Shown here piece after piece: positions 27,334-39,116 of a stretch of DNA of 64,000 nucleotides (position 1 is its first letter; the number at the start of each line of letters is the position of its first letter). Source of the DNA: Pseudorasbora parva (taxonomy: Eukaryota > Chordata > Actinopteri > Cypriniformes > Gobionidae). The position numbers and the translations under genes are program-made. Under the pieces are notes generated by a model. That model had not been told where the DNA came from. It searched no databases and saw only the letters and a list, made by a program, of their open reading frames with translations. The stretch is from NCBI RefSeq assembly GCF_024679245.1, contig NC_090177.1, forward strand, positions 23,695,950 to 23,759,949, written 5' to 3'.

Positions 27334-30300
27334 GTAAGCTGCTTAAATCTTGCTTTTGTGATCTGCATCCATCTGCATGAAATAATGTCATACAATTTTT
27401 TTCCCCGAATAAACACTAGAAACCTTTTCAATCACTTGAACCCTTTGGTGGTTCACTTGTGGACGGTTCAAATGGTCAATAAAACTAAGGGTGAGAAGTG
27501 TGGATGCATAAAATCTACTGGGTTGTACATGTGGGTGAACTGATTTTGTTTTGGATAGAGATGCTTAAAATATTGGCGCTTGCAACTGAGACTGAACTAA
27601 TTTGACTCATCACATTAGCATGATAGGCTAGCAATATAATAATTAAGATTTTGAGTTTTAAATAACACTTGTGATAGTGCATAGCTTCACTGCATCTTGT
27701 ATTTTACTGAATAATGCATGAGAATGTTTTCAAAGAGGTCGATACACTGTAGGTGATCACTAAAATATGCAAAATATTATTTTGCATAATTCATGAAACA
27801 TATGCCACATAACATCTTCCATAATTATCATCTCATGGCTTATCCTCTTTGTTGAAGTTAATTTGAGTGGTAACTAAAGGATGAAATTGAGTGAACTGTA
27901 CCCTCTTGGATACAGTATCTGTTGGTCATTAGGTCACTTACCACTAGTCTACTTTAAATATGGATGCATGAACCTCACTGTCCCTTAGAAGCACAGGTCA
28001 CGTTTCTCTCCCTGTGTCTGTTTTGGAGAAACAGGTCTGTTTGAGTTTCAAGATACAAACATGTTAATATGCAATACATTTGTTTGGGTTTTGGTCACAC
28101 ATATACATTTATGTATTGTATATGATTGGAAACTTAACCAAATATTATGACTGTTTGATTAACGGCTATTTTTTAATAAATCATAGTTATCCTCATAGGT
28201 GTGAATCTTTCTGATTTGATTAAACTCCATATTTAGGAAAATATTTGCTTAATCATCAATCATTTGAAGTTTATTTGACTGATTCTGCAGCTTATGATTT
28301 GAGACAAGAGGCTGAGATCCTATCTGACTGTACTGTACATTTTTACATTTATAACTAATAAATCAGTTCATTTTCAGAGTAATATTAACTTTACTCATTA
28401 ATTATACAGGATGTTTGTTCTTTTGTCAACAGAGACCAGTCTTTTGTCCCATTTACAGATATTTGCAGTCTAAAAGATATTTTATGAAAAACACTTATAT
28501 TATTATAATTTGCAGATTCTTAACAAGTTGTGGATCATTAACTATTGTACACTGCTTTCTGTATTAACTTTGAATTTACTATTACATTCAATCCTGAAAA
28601 TAATGATGATATACTGAATTCAGTATTATTTTTGGTTTAAAAAAACTAAATTGTGTGATTACATCTTGTATTGATGAACAATTGTAGCGAAGATCCAGAG
28701 ACACCATATTGATTATATTGTGTGAAGATGTTTAAGACAGCCCAGATATCTATTATATATTTATATTCATACATTTGGCAGACGCTTTTACCAAAATTTA
28801 CATCGAATTCAAAGTATACATTTTATCAGTCCATGTATTTCCTGACAATTAAACCCACAGCCTTGTGTTACGTCATATAAAGCTATAAATGGCGGGCTGT
28901 TGCAGAAAAAAAAAAAAAAACGTTTCTTTATTTATTGCAATTTTAATAAGTAACAAAATGATACACAGTCCTTTAAAGGGGACTTCAAAAGTCCTTTAAA
29001 ACTTTCCCTTGAGCTTTTGATATATAAAAGGTCATGTTAATATAAAAATATCCTTTAAGTGTCAGAGCTGAAAACATCCTTGTTAGTCAAGAATATTTTT
29101 AAGCTTTTATAGACACCAGGCCCAGAAAACGATCGTGTGCTTCTTCCTTTTGTCATCATGTGGCGAAACACCGGCTCTACAGAATAATAAGCACGTCTAA
29201 TTCAGTAGCCCCGCCCACCGACTCATGGAGCCGTTCGGATCACGCTAGCCAGCCGCAATAAACATGCCGAAGAAGATAGCAAGATAATGAGGAAGAACAC
29301 CTTCGCTGCATAAGCTTCCTTCGGATCCTAATATCAGGAATATGGGATACTTCATTTATTTTTAATGACGTTCCAGCTCACGTGTGGAAGACATTGTATA
29401 TGTGTTCGCAATTGCTACATTTCACTGTGGAATCTTTTATAAACAAGTCTCAGGTTACGCTAAATTGGGAAACACAATGCCTTCTATATTGGATCCGACA
29501 GGAATGGTGCAATACACTTATGGGAGTAAAACGTCTTTTTTATATGTAATAGTAGTCCCGGGGCTACTTTTACATGTTTTCCAGACGGGCTACCAAAACG
29601 TAAGCCCGTCGGCAGGCCGGTGAATCTCAAATAGTGAAATAATATTCCTTTCTTGAATTGGGGCACGTGTGTGTGTGTGTGCGTGGTTTCGGTTGCCGCT
29701 TTCAAAACAATCCCTCCCTCATGTCAACTGAACTGACAGGGGAGCTGAAGCTCATTAAATATGCAAATCTTATCCAATCCTAGCCCTGGGCGTTTCCTTC
29801 TAAGTCTCCAGTGTGGCGCGCCCATCAAAACCCAGCGTTCAGGAGAGAGCCTCAAAACCAGTGTAGAAAATAGCCTATTACTGATTAGTTATGATGTTTT
29901 TGAATGTAAAAACCACCCAAACATCATCAATTGACCTCAGTATACTTAAAAAAAAAAAAAAGCCAGTTCATGACACATTTAAATACATCAGAATCCACCA
30001 TAATGTAGTCTTTAATTTAGATAGACTAGTTTAAACTTCTTACAGTGTAGTAATTCTTGTGATTGGGTATGGATGGACACGTTACATCCATTATTCAACC
30101 CAACATTGAATCTGATACTGATGATAGCACACTTCTGGCACACTTTCAGTTGCCTGGTAATTTGATAGCCAGGTGGAGAATCAAGGGCAAGAACCAAGAT
30201 TTCCACCAATACAGTGCTGAATATATAAGTAAAGCATGTGTAGTGTTGACAGGAGCACACACGGCTCTTTAAACAACCCTCAAAGGTCAACAGACAGAGC

Positions 30301-33300
30301 CTGAGAGGTTGCCATGTCATATAATATCACAATTAAGCCAACAAGTTATGCATTAACCGCAAGATAACATGCACAATGGTAGCAAAAAGGATGGGATTTT
30401 TCAGGCTGAGATATCTGAGCACATTAATCGGATGCATTGAATGAATTCAGTGTAATCTGAATAGAGAAATAGGATTCATATATCCAGCTTTATTATACGC
30501 CAGAGGCGAAGCTTTGATTCATTTCACTGTTGCAAACATAAGAACATAGCAGTGTCCTCCTCGTGTTACACATATGTGGTGACAGCAGGCAACACGACAC
30601 TAGTCGGCTGACTGAGCTTGTGGCTGCTGTGAGAATTTTCTAAATGGGTAAAAGCATGTGCTGCACGCGTGTTAGTCATTTGTGATTTTCACTCTGGGAG
30701 ATCTCCAGTGTAAAACGCTGATGCTCTAGCATGATAAAACGTTAGATGAGCTTGTAGAGATGGGCAAACGGCCACGTGACAGACTCAACAAAGGAGGCTG
30801 AGGTCACTAAATCCCCTGCATGTGGAAAACCCCTTCTGGATGGAGTGACTCATCCGCACTTACTGCCTCACACGTTTGACGATGATGTCGACTGACTTTA
30901 GCCAATGACATGAACAAACATGGTGGCATTCTATTATGACATGGGTGGTTAAATATGAATAAGAATAGCATTTCTTTTCGTTTAATTCAAAAATTCCCTG
31001 TTTCAAATCTTTTGTTCTACGTTCCTAAGCAACTACACAGAATCACAAGGGGTTTTGAGCGTGTGAACACAATTAAAGGAGAGATGGGGCTCTGGAGCTC
31101 TGCTGCTCTGTTGTGTCTGTCTGTCAGCGTGGCTGTATTACGTAGGCGATGTTCCGCTTTAAATCTGTCATCTGGTGTCCGCTGATCACACGGCTGAAAG
31201 GAGATTAAACCTCCTTCTGTGAAAATCCAAATACAAACCAACGAGGAAAATTTCACAAATGTTACCCATAAAGACAGGGAGGGAAAAAAAATTGGAAAGC
31301 ATCCCATCTAACATCTTATCTTGATGTTATGTAATGGGAGTTTTCTGAGTCATAGCTGCAACGGTGTTATTGCCAGATACAAAAAATGTCCAAATATCAC
31401 CATGCTATATAGGGGTCTGTATACTGATTGTATGATGAGATGTTCATTTCTGTAAGCACATTATGTAGTCTTATTTCCTGTAGATCATATGTACTATTTT
31501 TGAGTGGAAACATTCAAAGATTTGATATTAGTAATGATATTAAGATTTTGGTATTTGTATGATATTAAAGCATTTTTTTTAACCTGATCTCAAATGTGAG
31601 CACTTTGTGTTTCAGTGCAAACCAAAGCATGAATTTGTAAAACGACTTCATTCTAGGTGTAGCTCCCCCATCAAAATAGCACTTCAATGAAATACTGTTG
31701 AGTGTTATCATGCATGTTCAGCTGGAAATATAACCTTGAGTTTGTGTGCTTGTGTGTGTGTGGGTTAATGAAATCCACTTGCTCATTTATTATCCTTTGA
31801 AGCGATACACTGTCTGAATATGTGACCATCAAATGGCATTTAAAGAGCTGAAATAAAATGAGGGTTTGAATGGGAAATATAAACTGAAACAGACACTACA
31901 ATTTTTCAAAGTCTTATGCTCACTAAGGCAGCATTTATTTGATCAAAATACTGTAACACAGTAATTTTTTTTAAATATTACACTTTAAATTACTGTTCTC
32001 TATTTTTATATATTTTTAATGTAATTTATACTTGTTATGGCAAAGCTGAATTTGCCAGCATCATTACTCCAGTCTTCAGTGTCACGTGACCCTTCAAAAA
32101 TCAGAAAACATTTCTTCTTATTATCAATGTTGAAAGCCATTGTGCTGCTTAATATATTTGTAGAAACTGATACATTTCAAGATTGTTTGTTGAATAGAAA
32201 GTTCGAAAGAAAATTATTTATTTGCAATATTTTTTGTAACATTATACATGTTTTTGATTGATTCATTTAATACATACTTCCTGAATAAAATTATTTCTTC
32301 TTTAAAAAAATCTTACTGACTCCAAACACGCACTATGGCATTGCATCGTGTACCTGAAATGTTGGTAAATATTTGTGCAGATTGGCTTTCATTCTATCAT
32401 ATTATGATGTGTAATGAAAGGTTGAGATAAAAAATTAAAAAAGAAGACAAAACAGGGTGCTTGGATAATGTTTGTGCATGATATTGTGCGGCTGAGGATG
32501 CTTGAGACATTAGTGACCTGACATGTGAGCTGGTTCGGAAACTCATACAAGTCCGGTAACTGAACACTGGTCATGAGAGACTAAACTGAATGTTCCATGA
32601 ACTCTTCAAAAGATTCACTGTGCCTTCTTTATCGAGACATTTCTTTTAAAGGTTTCATACAATGAGAGAGCACATTTTTCTTTATTTTTAATATTTTAGA
32701 ATTCAAAACTTCCTCCCTAGTCCAAAAACACACAAAAAAAACTAAATAAATAAGCTAAAGTGTGTGTCAGATTCGTGGGTAGAATTAACAGTTTGTACTG
32801 TTTAAAAATCATTATGTCTATGGAGAGTCCCCACAAAGATACCAAAACCTAATGTGTGTGTGTGTGTGTATATGTTTTTCTATCCCAGTGGGGACTCGTG
32901 TTACCGTGGGGACATTGATTGATGTTCCCATAAGGAAAAAAGCTTATAAATCATAAAGAATAATTTTGAAAATGTACAAATCCTGAAAGTTGTTTGCAAT
33001 GGGCCAGTTTTGGTGTAGGGTTAGTGTAGGGGGATTACCATTACGTTGATGTAATGTCCCCATAAAGTCCCCATAAAACATAGAATCCTTACTGTGTGTG
33101 TGTGTGTGTGTGTGTGTGAGAGCCTGTTTATGTGGACACAAATTTATATAACTACATGGGTATTACACTGGTATTACACTAAAAATGTGGTTAATGACGA
33201 CATTTCAAATGTCCTCATATTTCAGATAGCTTTAAAAGCATACTAAATGATATTTTTGTGTTAGGTAGGTTTAGGGGCAGGGGCAATGTAGGGATAGAAA

Positions 33301-33363
33301 ATACGGTTTGTACGGTATAAAAACCATTACGCCTATGGAGAGTCCCTGTAAACCACATAGACC

Positions 33364-33456
<93 letters not shown>

Positions 33457-33744
33457 GGGCTGTCAAGCGATTAAACATTGAAATCGAATTAATTACATGA
33501 TGTGCCGATCTCATCAATTTTGGCTGTGAAATTAAGTCACTATTTTCTTAGATGAGAAAATCATTGAAAGACATTTCAAAAAGTAGCTTTAGAAAGAAGT
33601 ATTTTGATTCAGTGAAAATGTATTAAGCTGCAGCTACGTTAAAATGACGTACAGGTCTGAGCCTGGGCAGGGTGCATTAAAAGTATCTTTATGTATGTAT
33701 GTACAGTATCTGTCTGTCTGTCTGTCTGTCTGTCCATCTATCCA

Positions 33745-33790
<46 letters not shown>

Positions 33791-34153
33791 TGTCTCCGTC
33801 CATCTCTCCATCCATCCATGGAATAAAAATATTAAAAACACCACATTGTATAGACTGTGTATATTTTCAATGATAATTTCCCCCCCTCTCCGTCTGTCTC
33901 TTTTCCAGGGTTAGAGGGTATGGAGTGCTCTCTTCCAGTGGATGGGCGGCAGGTGTCACTCAGTGTGCTTACTGAGGACAGTTTCCGGGAGTGTCGGGGA
34001 CTGCTGACTCTCACTGATTATCTCATAGTGATTTTTTCTGGAATTTGTATTTCAGTGGCAGCCATTATTGCCAGTTTCTTTCTGGCTTCCACTATCCACT
34101 GTTTCCAGCGGCTCAAATCCAAAAGGACAGATGAAGAGGAAGCAGAGGACTGA
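26706..34153 (+). CDS. lrrc38: lrrc38, LRR-containing BK-channel gamma-type subunit
   Basis: Two coding exons, 26706-27333 and 33909-34153, join in phase 1 to encode 290 residues; human LRRC38 is close to this length. Order: signal peptide (about 1-24), LRRNT cysteine cap (CPSNCLCPDH), about five leucine-rich repeats (about 45-165, for example LVYLDLGSNNLTEIPSGTF), LRRCT cap (NPWVCNCNFAKLF and later ECSLP and FREC), one transmembrane helix (about DYLIVIFSG to FFLASTIHC), and a short acidic tail EEEAED. The family (LRRC26/52/55/38) comprises auxiliary gamma subunits that shift BK potassium-channel voltage gating. The LRRCT tail and C-terminus fit LRRC38 best. The start is the ATG at 26706; the signal peptide follows directly. 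Confidence 0.9.
28765..28803 (-). mobile_element. LINE/SINE 3'-tail fragment
   Basis: The plus strand reads CATTTGGCAGACGCTTTTA, the reverse complement of the AAAGCGTCTGCCAAATG core shared by L2-type LINE 3' ends and their SINEs in teleosts. The same core occurs in plus orientation at 47979-48011. Confidence 0.6.
28973..29982. mobile_element. TTAA-flanked non-autonomous DNA element
   Basis: Bounded by TTAA at 28973-28976 (CTTTAAAGGGGACTTCAAAA) and 29979-29982 (reversed: TTTAAATGTGTCATGAACTG), with diverged inverted termini of the TTAAAGGGGTCATGAAC type. The 1.0-kb interior holds a 79-codon open frame (29384-29623) with no recognisable domain, plus a short GT tract. It is typical of a non-autonomous cyprinid element. 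Confidence 0.6.
31890..32320 (+). mobile_element. Interspersed repeat, CAGTCTTCAGTGTCACATGA family, longest copy
   Basis: Contains TTACTCCAGTCTTCAGTGTC, CTTATTATCAATGTTGAAAG, GTGCTGCTTAATATATTTGT and TGAATAGAAAGTTCGAAAG. It matches the cores at 14890-15240 and 17040-17366 and extends further at the 3' side. Confidence 0.7.
32730..33120 (+). repeat. Microsatellite-linked repeat unit A with (TG)n
   Basis: Carries the module GTTTGTACTGTTTAAAAATC followed by TATGTCTATGGAGAGTCCCC, then a TG tract (32852-32868), a GGGGACTCGTGTTACC segment and a second TG tract at 33093-33118. The same module recurs at 33240-33460 and, reversed, at 38830-39070. Confidence 0.6.
33240..33454 (+). repeat. Microsatellite-linked repeat unit B ending in (GT)n
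   Basis: Contains GTTTAGGGGCAGGGGCAATG, ACGGTTTGTACGGTATAAAA and CCTATGGAGAGTCCCTGTAA, followed directly by about 44 GT units at 33367-33454. It is a diverged copy of unit A, 460 bases upstream. Confidence 0.65.
33455..33510 (+). mobile_element. Left-end fragment of a TAGGGCTGTCAAGCGATTAA-type element
   Basis: Starts immediately after the GT tract with TTAGGGCTGTCAAGCGATTA. A similar left end, TTAGGGCTGTCAAACGATTA, follows an AT tract at 42576. No right end was found for either. Confidence 0.45.
33709..33786 (+). repeat. (CTGT)n and (TC)n compound microsatellite
   Basis: Six CTGT units, an interrupted CCAT stretch, then about 20 TC units, ending 122 bases before lrrc38 exon 2. Confidence 0.97.
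33909..34153 (+). CDS. lrrc38: lrrc38 exon 2: LRRCT end, transmembrane helix, acidic tail
   Basis: 245 nt after TTCCAG, stop TGA at 34151-34153. It encodes GLEGMECSLPVDGRQVSL, then FRECRGLLTLTDYLIVIFSG and the rest of the helix, a basic stop-transfer (RLKSKR) and the acidic end. Confidence 0.9.
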
Positions 34154-35000
34154 GGGGTCTTACTTGACAGAATGGAAGTTACAAATTACCCATAAGTCAA
34201 CACACAATGGAAGCCAAGAGATTGGATAAAGGTGTGAATCACCTTATTTCCATGACACAAGAACACTGAATTAGGCCCCTGTGCAACTAAGGTGAGGCCG
34301 TTGTCTCGCATCTCACAACCTTCACTCGTAATGCTTGAAGAAGCATCACGTTTTTATACTTGAACACCAATGATTGAATTGAGCCTTAAGACTGAAACTG
34401 TTCCTGAAAATGCAGTTTATGAAACCACTATCTCATGCCCCTGTATTCAAAAGTAATCAGCATTATATTTTGACATCAGATAGCAACAATGGTCTTTTTA
34501 TGGAAATGTGCAAGTTAATTCGTATTTTCTACATGAGTTATTTTTGGTATTGTATACATGAATCTTGCTCCGTTGTAGTAAGGTTTAGCTACTTGCACTT
34601 TAAAGTACATAAGACATTGCACACAATCCCAGTGAGCCATACTGTAAGCCATTTTTCATAAATCATAATGGCACTTATCACCAAAGAATTAACATAAAAT
34701 GAGCATATATTGTGATGTAAATGTTTAATGGAAGGGTTCAAAACACCATTATAAATATTGTAAGACATGTTTGGCTGTTGTCTGTAACCTACAACAACTT
34801 CATAAATGTCATGCATACTCTTAATATAGAACACTTGCTGTAGTTACAGATGGGTCAAAATTATTTATCAAGTAATTAAGGTATTTTAAAGGCTAAATTA
34901 AAAGGGAACTTTTGTCCTTCATTTTATGTCAATTCTGTCTTGTTAATTCTTTCCTTTTTTACTTTATGTTATGACTAAATAAACATTGACGCCAAAGTGT
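34154..35000 (+). other. lrrc38: lrrc38 3' untranslated region
   Basis: Non-coding, AT-rich sequence after the lrrc38 stop. It ends about 15-20 bases after an AATAAA signal at 34978-34983. Confidence 0.65.
34978..34983 (+). terminator. Poly(A) signal of lrrc38
   Basis: AATAAA in the context ATGACTAAATAAACATTG, about 825 bases after the stop and followed by a TTTGTTTTTTGT-rich tract. Confidence 0.7.
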
Positions 35001-35259
35001 TTGAAATGATGAATATCATGTCTTAATCTTTGTTTTTTGTTTTTTCCAATGTTGTACCGGACCTCAAATGGTAAAACGTCTCGTCATACTCATTTAGGAA
35101 TGACGTGAATCCCATACATTTTCATTTCAAAACGGCCATATTTGAGAAAAATGTCACATGCTTTATACATAGATTGTTTCAAAGCAGCTTTACTGGGATA
35201 ACAGGAAAAATATTCTAAGATGCAAATAGTTCATTTTGGAAAACAATTTGACTATTCCT

Positions 35260-36122
35260 TAGCCTGGTCCTACCAGACTCTTGTACATTTAATTTGTATG
35301 GAGAGTATCCATTGACAAGCGTTAACTTCCTTGAAGGCGGGTACTCTGTTGAAGTTTAAAACTATTGGATCTGCCCAGATCCACTCTGGATCTGCCATAA
35401 CCAATCACTAATGTTTTGTCATCTCAAACCATAGACTGAAGCGCAAGACTTCAACATCATCGTTTTCAGCCACTCCCTCTTTTCGCTGATTGGACCAGTT
35501 AAAATTTGATCTGAGAAAATCAGTGAATATACCGCAATCCCAAACGAGTATAGCCTGACAAGCCAGACCCACATCAAGATGTTTGGTCTGGAAACTCACC
35601 ATTGACAGGGCTCAATCCGAGTGGCGGGATAAACGGTTGTCTTTCAAACTCCCTCTGCACGCGATAGGATAGCGCTACAACCAACCAGAGCAACGTGAAG
35701 CGGAGCTCGTTGATAGATTAAACTTTCGCCGTATCCGGTCAGCAAAACTCCAAACACATCTTCCCTTTTAGAATGACTTCAGTGCCTTTCTTTGTTCTTT
35801 TCTCAGAGAAAAGCTCAACTCCAAGTCTTCCAGAAAGCTGATTTGAAAGACCGCCGTTCGCCAGCTTCTGTGTTTACTAGCAGCACGTAAGCGCAACTCT
35901 GCCGTCATTATGTTAAGCCCCGCCCACAGACTCTATACATGATGTGATTGGCCCGACCAGAGTTTGTTTTTTCCAGCTCAGAACTGTATTGAGAGTTGCT
36001 AGACGACACTCGCGGCAGATTAGATTTGCTGCCGTTAGGGTGCGTCTAGATTTCTAGGCTAAAACGAGTACTGAAGGGAAATGAAAATTGAGCGGAAGTA
36101 CGTAGGGGGCGGAGCCAGGCTA
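35260..36122. mobile_element. Outer inverted-repeat element (TAGCCTGG...CCAGGCTA)
   Basis: Left terminus TAGCCTGGTCCTACCAGACT; the right terminus, reversed, reads TAGCCTGGCTCCGCCCCC. The flanks ACTATTCCT and CATATTTCT match at 6 of 9 positions, which may be a decayed target duplication. The element is interrupted by a second element at 35551-36061. No transposase was seen. Confidence 0.6.
35551..36061. mobile_element. Inner inverted-repeat element with 9-bp target duplication
   Basis: Left terminus TAGCCTGACAAGCCAGACCC; the right terminus, reversed, reads TAGCCTAGAAATCTAGACGC. It is flanked by the perfect direct repeat AAACGAGTA (35542-35550 and 36062-36070). It is 511 bp and non-coding, and it lies inside the outer element at 35260-36122. 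Confidence 0.75.
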
Positions 36123-37584
36123 CATATTTCTACCATATTGTTCCGAATATACAAATGCATTAAACAAGTGTGCAATGAACTACAGTGTGTCAGAGTGTAA
36201 TGTTAGAAGATCGGAAATGCGATCTTGTTAAAGACACTAACAGTCAACAAAAAAAGCTTACCATCTAATGGCTCATTCACACAGAATGCTTGTTTGCCGG
36301 AATGAGGAAATAGATTAAAAAAAATTTTTTAAAGGTGAAATGAATTTAAAGGTCCACTGAAATAAATATCAAAATTGATTTTTTTTTTAGCTTTTAGTAT
36401 GATTATGTTAGCCTTAAAGTTATGAATAAGCTGGTGTGTTCCAAAACAATGACAAAATTCGCATTTAGGAGATAAGCATTCAAAACGTAGTCTCTCACTT
36501 CTGTTAAAATGAACATCTAGTGTGTTTACATAGAAAAACAATGGAAAAGTAGCACATTAGACTGGAATTTGTTTTGTGTGTGATGGCATAAGAGGGTTTG
36601 CGTGCCATGCTGACAAGACCAAACTTCCAACAAATGTGATTTTAAACTGTGATTCTGAAAGTCTTTGTATTTTCGCCTGCCGAAAAAAAAAATCTTTATA
36701 AAAAAATATATATATTTTTTTCTTTTCTTTTTTTCTTTTTCTTTTTTTTCCAAAAGATACAGCTTGAAATTTGTATTCAGAACAATACGATCATTATTGG
36801 GGCAAACTTGTCCCTCTCAGAGTCAATGCTGGTTATAGCACTGCACTGATTATAGTCACGCACTGACGTGACGTGACAGTCTAAAACAAAGATGCTTGAC
36901 GCAGGAGGATGATGAAATCACATTTAATTAAAGCTGCGAGCAGCGATGACGGGCCCAAGCCGGGGGCACCGCCACCCCGGTGGCATCAGCTTAACTGTGC
37001 GCAGAAGGCCAATAGGCATTTAATATGGGAAAAAATAAATAAAGGGACTATGTCAAAGTCATTTGAATTCACCTCATTAACTGCAGAAACTGGTGCTGCT
37101 ATGACCAGGAACCACAACAGTCACATCTATGAGATCAATTACATTTTATTCACTAATTTTATGTCAGATGATGTCAAATGTCAATTTCAAAATGAGTGCA
37201 GAATACTGTCCAAATGCTGAAGTTGTATTATCCTTACACTTCTCTTTGTGTTTTTGACCTACCGTAGCTTCTGTTTGTTCACCAGTCTTATGCAGTAAAA
37301 AACATGCATGTTTTTATTTTAATATGTGTGGCATTCAATATTTTTAAAAATATAAATAAATAAATAAATCTAAATCACAGAATCCACAAAAAAGATTTTA
37401 ATATCAGTGTCAGGTAAGAGTAATATACATGCACAATTTTGTAAGTCCAGAAGGCCTGTATATTTTTTAAAGATATGTTATATTTTGTGTGGTTTTTTTA
37501 ACTTATTTTTCACATCAAAGTGATAGCTATTTGTGATAGCCTATGATATAAAAGCGTTAAATTATGACAATCAAGAGACAAGGT

Positions 37585-37585
<1 letters not shown>

Positions 37586-37636
<51 letters not shown>

Positions 37637-37650
37637 GAGAGAGACCCACC

Positions 37651-37739
<89 letters not shown>

Positions 37740-37800
37740 GAGAGAGACCCCCCCCACCACACACACACACACTCACGCACACACACACACACAGAGTGAG
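37586..37800 (+). repeat. Compound (AC)n array with GAGTGAGAGAGACCC spacers
   Basis: Three CA tracts (37586-37632, about 37657-37734, and interrupted 37757-37792) separated by near-identical AGAGTGAGAGAGACCC spacers. The spacer and tract have been tandemly copied together. Confidence 0.9.
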
Positions 37801-38557
37801 CCTGAGAGAGTGGGGGGGGGGGTAAGGACAGACAGAAAGAGAGAGGCATAGACTGATTCCGATTGAACAAGGTTTGAAACAAAAAATTAAATTTACATTC
37901 TCAAAAGAACTCATTCTGTGTGATTTATAAGCTTTTGTACCCATTGGGACCTCAATTTAGGTGACACGAGTGCCCATGAGTCTGTGTGCATTCAGGTTGA
38001 AGTCCCCACCAGGCTAGAAAAACATGAATATTGAACAAGATTTTAAACAAAAAATAATAATAAAATCTAAATGGTCGGAGAAAATTATTTGAAAAAGAAA
38101 CTCAAATGTGTTTTTTTTATGTTAGTATTTTAGTTTTAAGAATTAATCTTCAAATACAAAATGTTAAAGAAAACCAATATATTGATAAAAAAAATACAAA
38201 AAGTACATTCATTTTTATTCTTTCTGTGTTTGGTGACTATAGATAAAACTAGCCAAGTGTTTTATTTTTATACATTTTTCTCAAAGACTTATCCAGCCGT
38301 GTTCATAAATAAGGCTATACTCCCACCTTCTTTGTATTAACACAATTATTAAACTAATTATATAAAAAATATTGTCAATGCCTGTCAAATCTTCAGTGTC
38401 CTTTGTTTCATGTTGACCGAGTTGACTTTAGTATTTATCTAAAGGTCTTTTTATATTTGTATTTTTACAATTACGAAACTAATTATATAAAACGATATTG
38501 TCAATGCTCTACAAATTAACTGGTTCCATACTTTTTCCATTTTTTTATTCAAACCCA

Positions 38558-38559
<2 letters not shown>

Positions 38560-38643
<84 letters not shown>
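38560..38643 (+). repeat. (TA)n microsatellite
   Basis: About 41 TA units inside the composite element. Confidence 0.97.
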
Positions 38644-38647
<4 letters not shown>

Positions 38648-38730
38648 CCTTTAATGCTGGCCAAAGCACACAGCAATAAAAGAGCTAATCTTTTCCTCAT
38701 CAAAATGCAACTGGCACCCATCCCCCATCA

Positions 38731-38731
<1 letters not shown>

Positions 38732-38812
<81 letters not shown>
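38732..38812 (+). repeat. (AC)n microsatellite
   Basis: About 40 AC units, followed by the reversed microsatellite-linked repeat module (GGGGACTCATAGACATAATG). Confidence 0.97.
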
Positions 38813-38814
<2 letters not shown>

Positions 38815-39072
38815 CAGAGTCACATGTCTGGTCTCTGGTGTGCTATCTTTCTGGGGACTCATAGACATAATGGTTTTTATGCTGTAAAAACCATATATTC
38901 TGTCCTCCTACACTGCTCCTACCCTAAACCTACCCATCACACAAAACTTTCTGCATTTTCACATTTTCAAAAGAACTCATTCTGTCTGATTTATAAGCTT
39001 TTGTACCCATTGGGACGTCCCCATGAGTCTTTGTGCATTCAGGTTTAAGTCCCCACCAGGCTAAAAAAACAT

Positions 39073-39076
<4 letters not shown>

Positions 39077-39112
<36 letters not shown>
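39077..39112 (+). repeat. (CA)n microsatellite
   Basis: About 18 CA units just after the second copy of the AAGTCCCCACCAGGCTA-type segment. Confidence 0.95.

Positions 39113-39116
<4 letters not shown>

Larger units (their letters stand above)
27334..33908 (+). other. lrrc38 intron 1
   Basis: About 6.6 kb, phase 1, GTAAGC to TTCCAG. It contains a LINE-tail fragment near 28765-28803 (minus orientation), a TTAA element at 28973-29982, a repeat copy at 31890-32320, microsatellite-linked repeat units at 32730-33460 and a tetranucleotide/TC microsatellite at 33709-33786. The other parts show nothing recognisable. Confidence 0.65.

Noticed and set aside
29384..29623. 79-codon open frame on the plus strand
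   Set aside because: It lies inside a TTAA-flanked non-autonomous repeat, has no recognisable domain and no splice context.
37586..37800. Repeat-spacer array resembling a CRISPR
   Set aside because: It is a compound CA microsatellite with copied spacers in a vertebrate genome; there are no palindromic repeats, unique spacers or cas genes.
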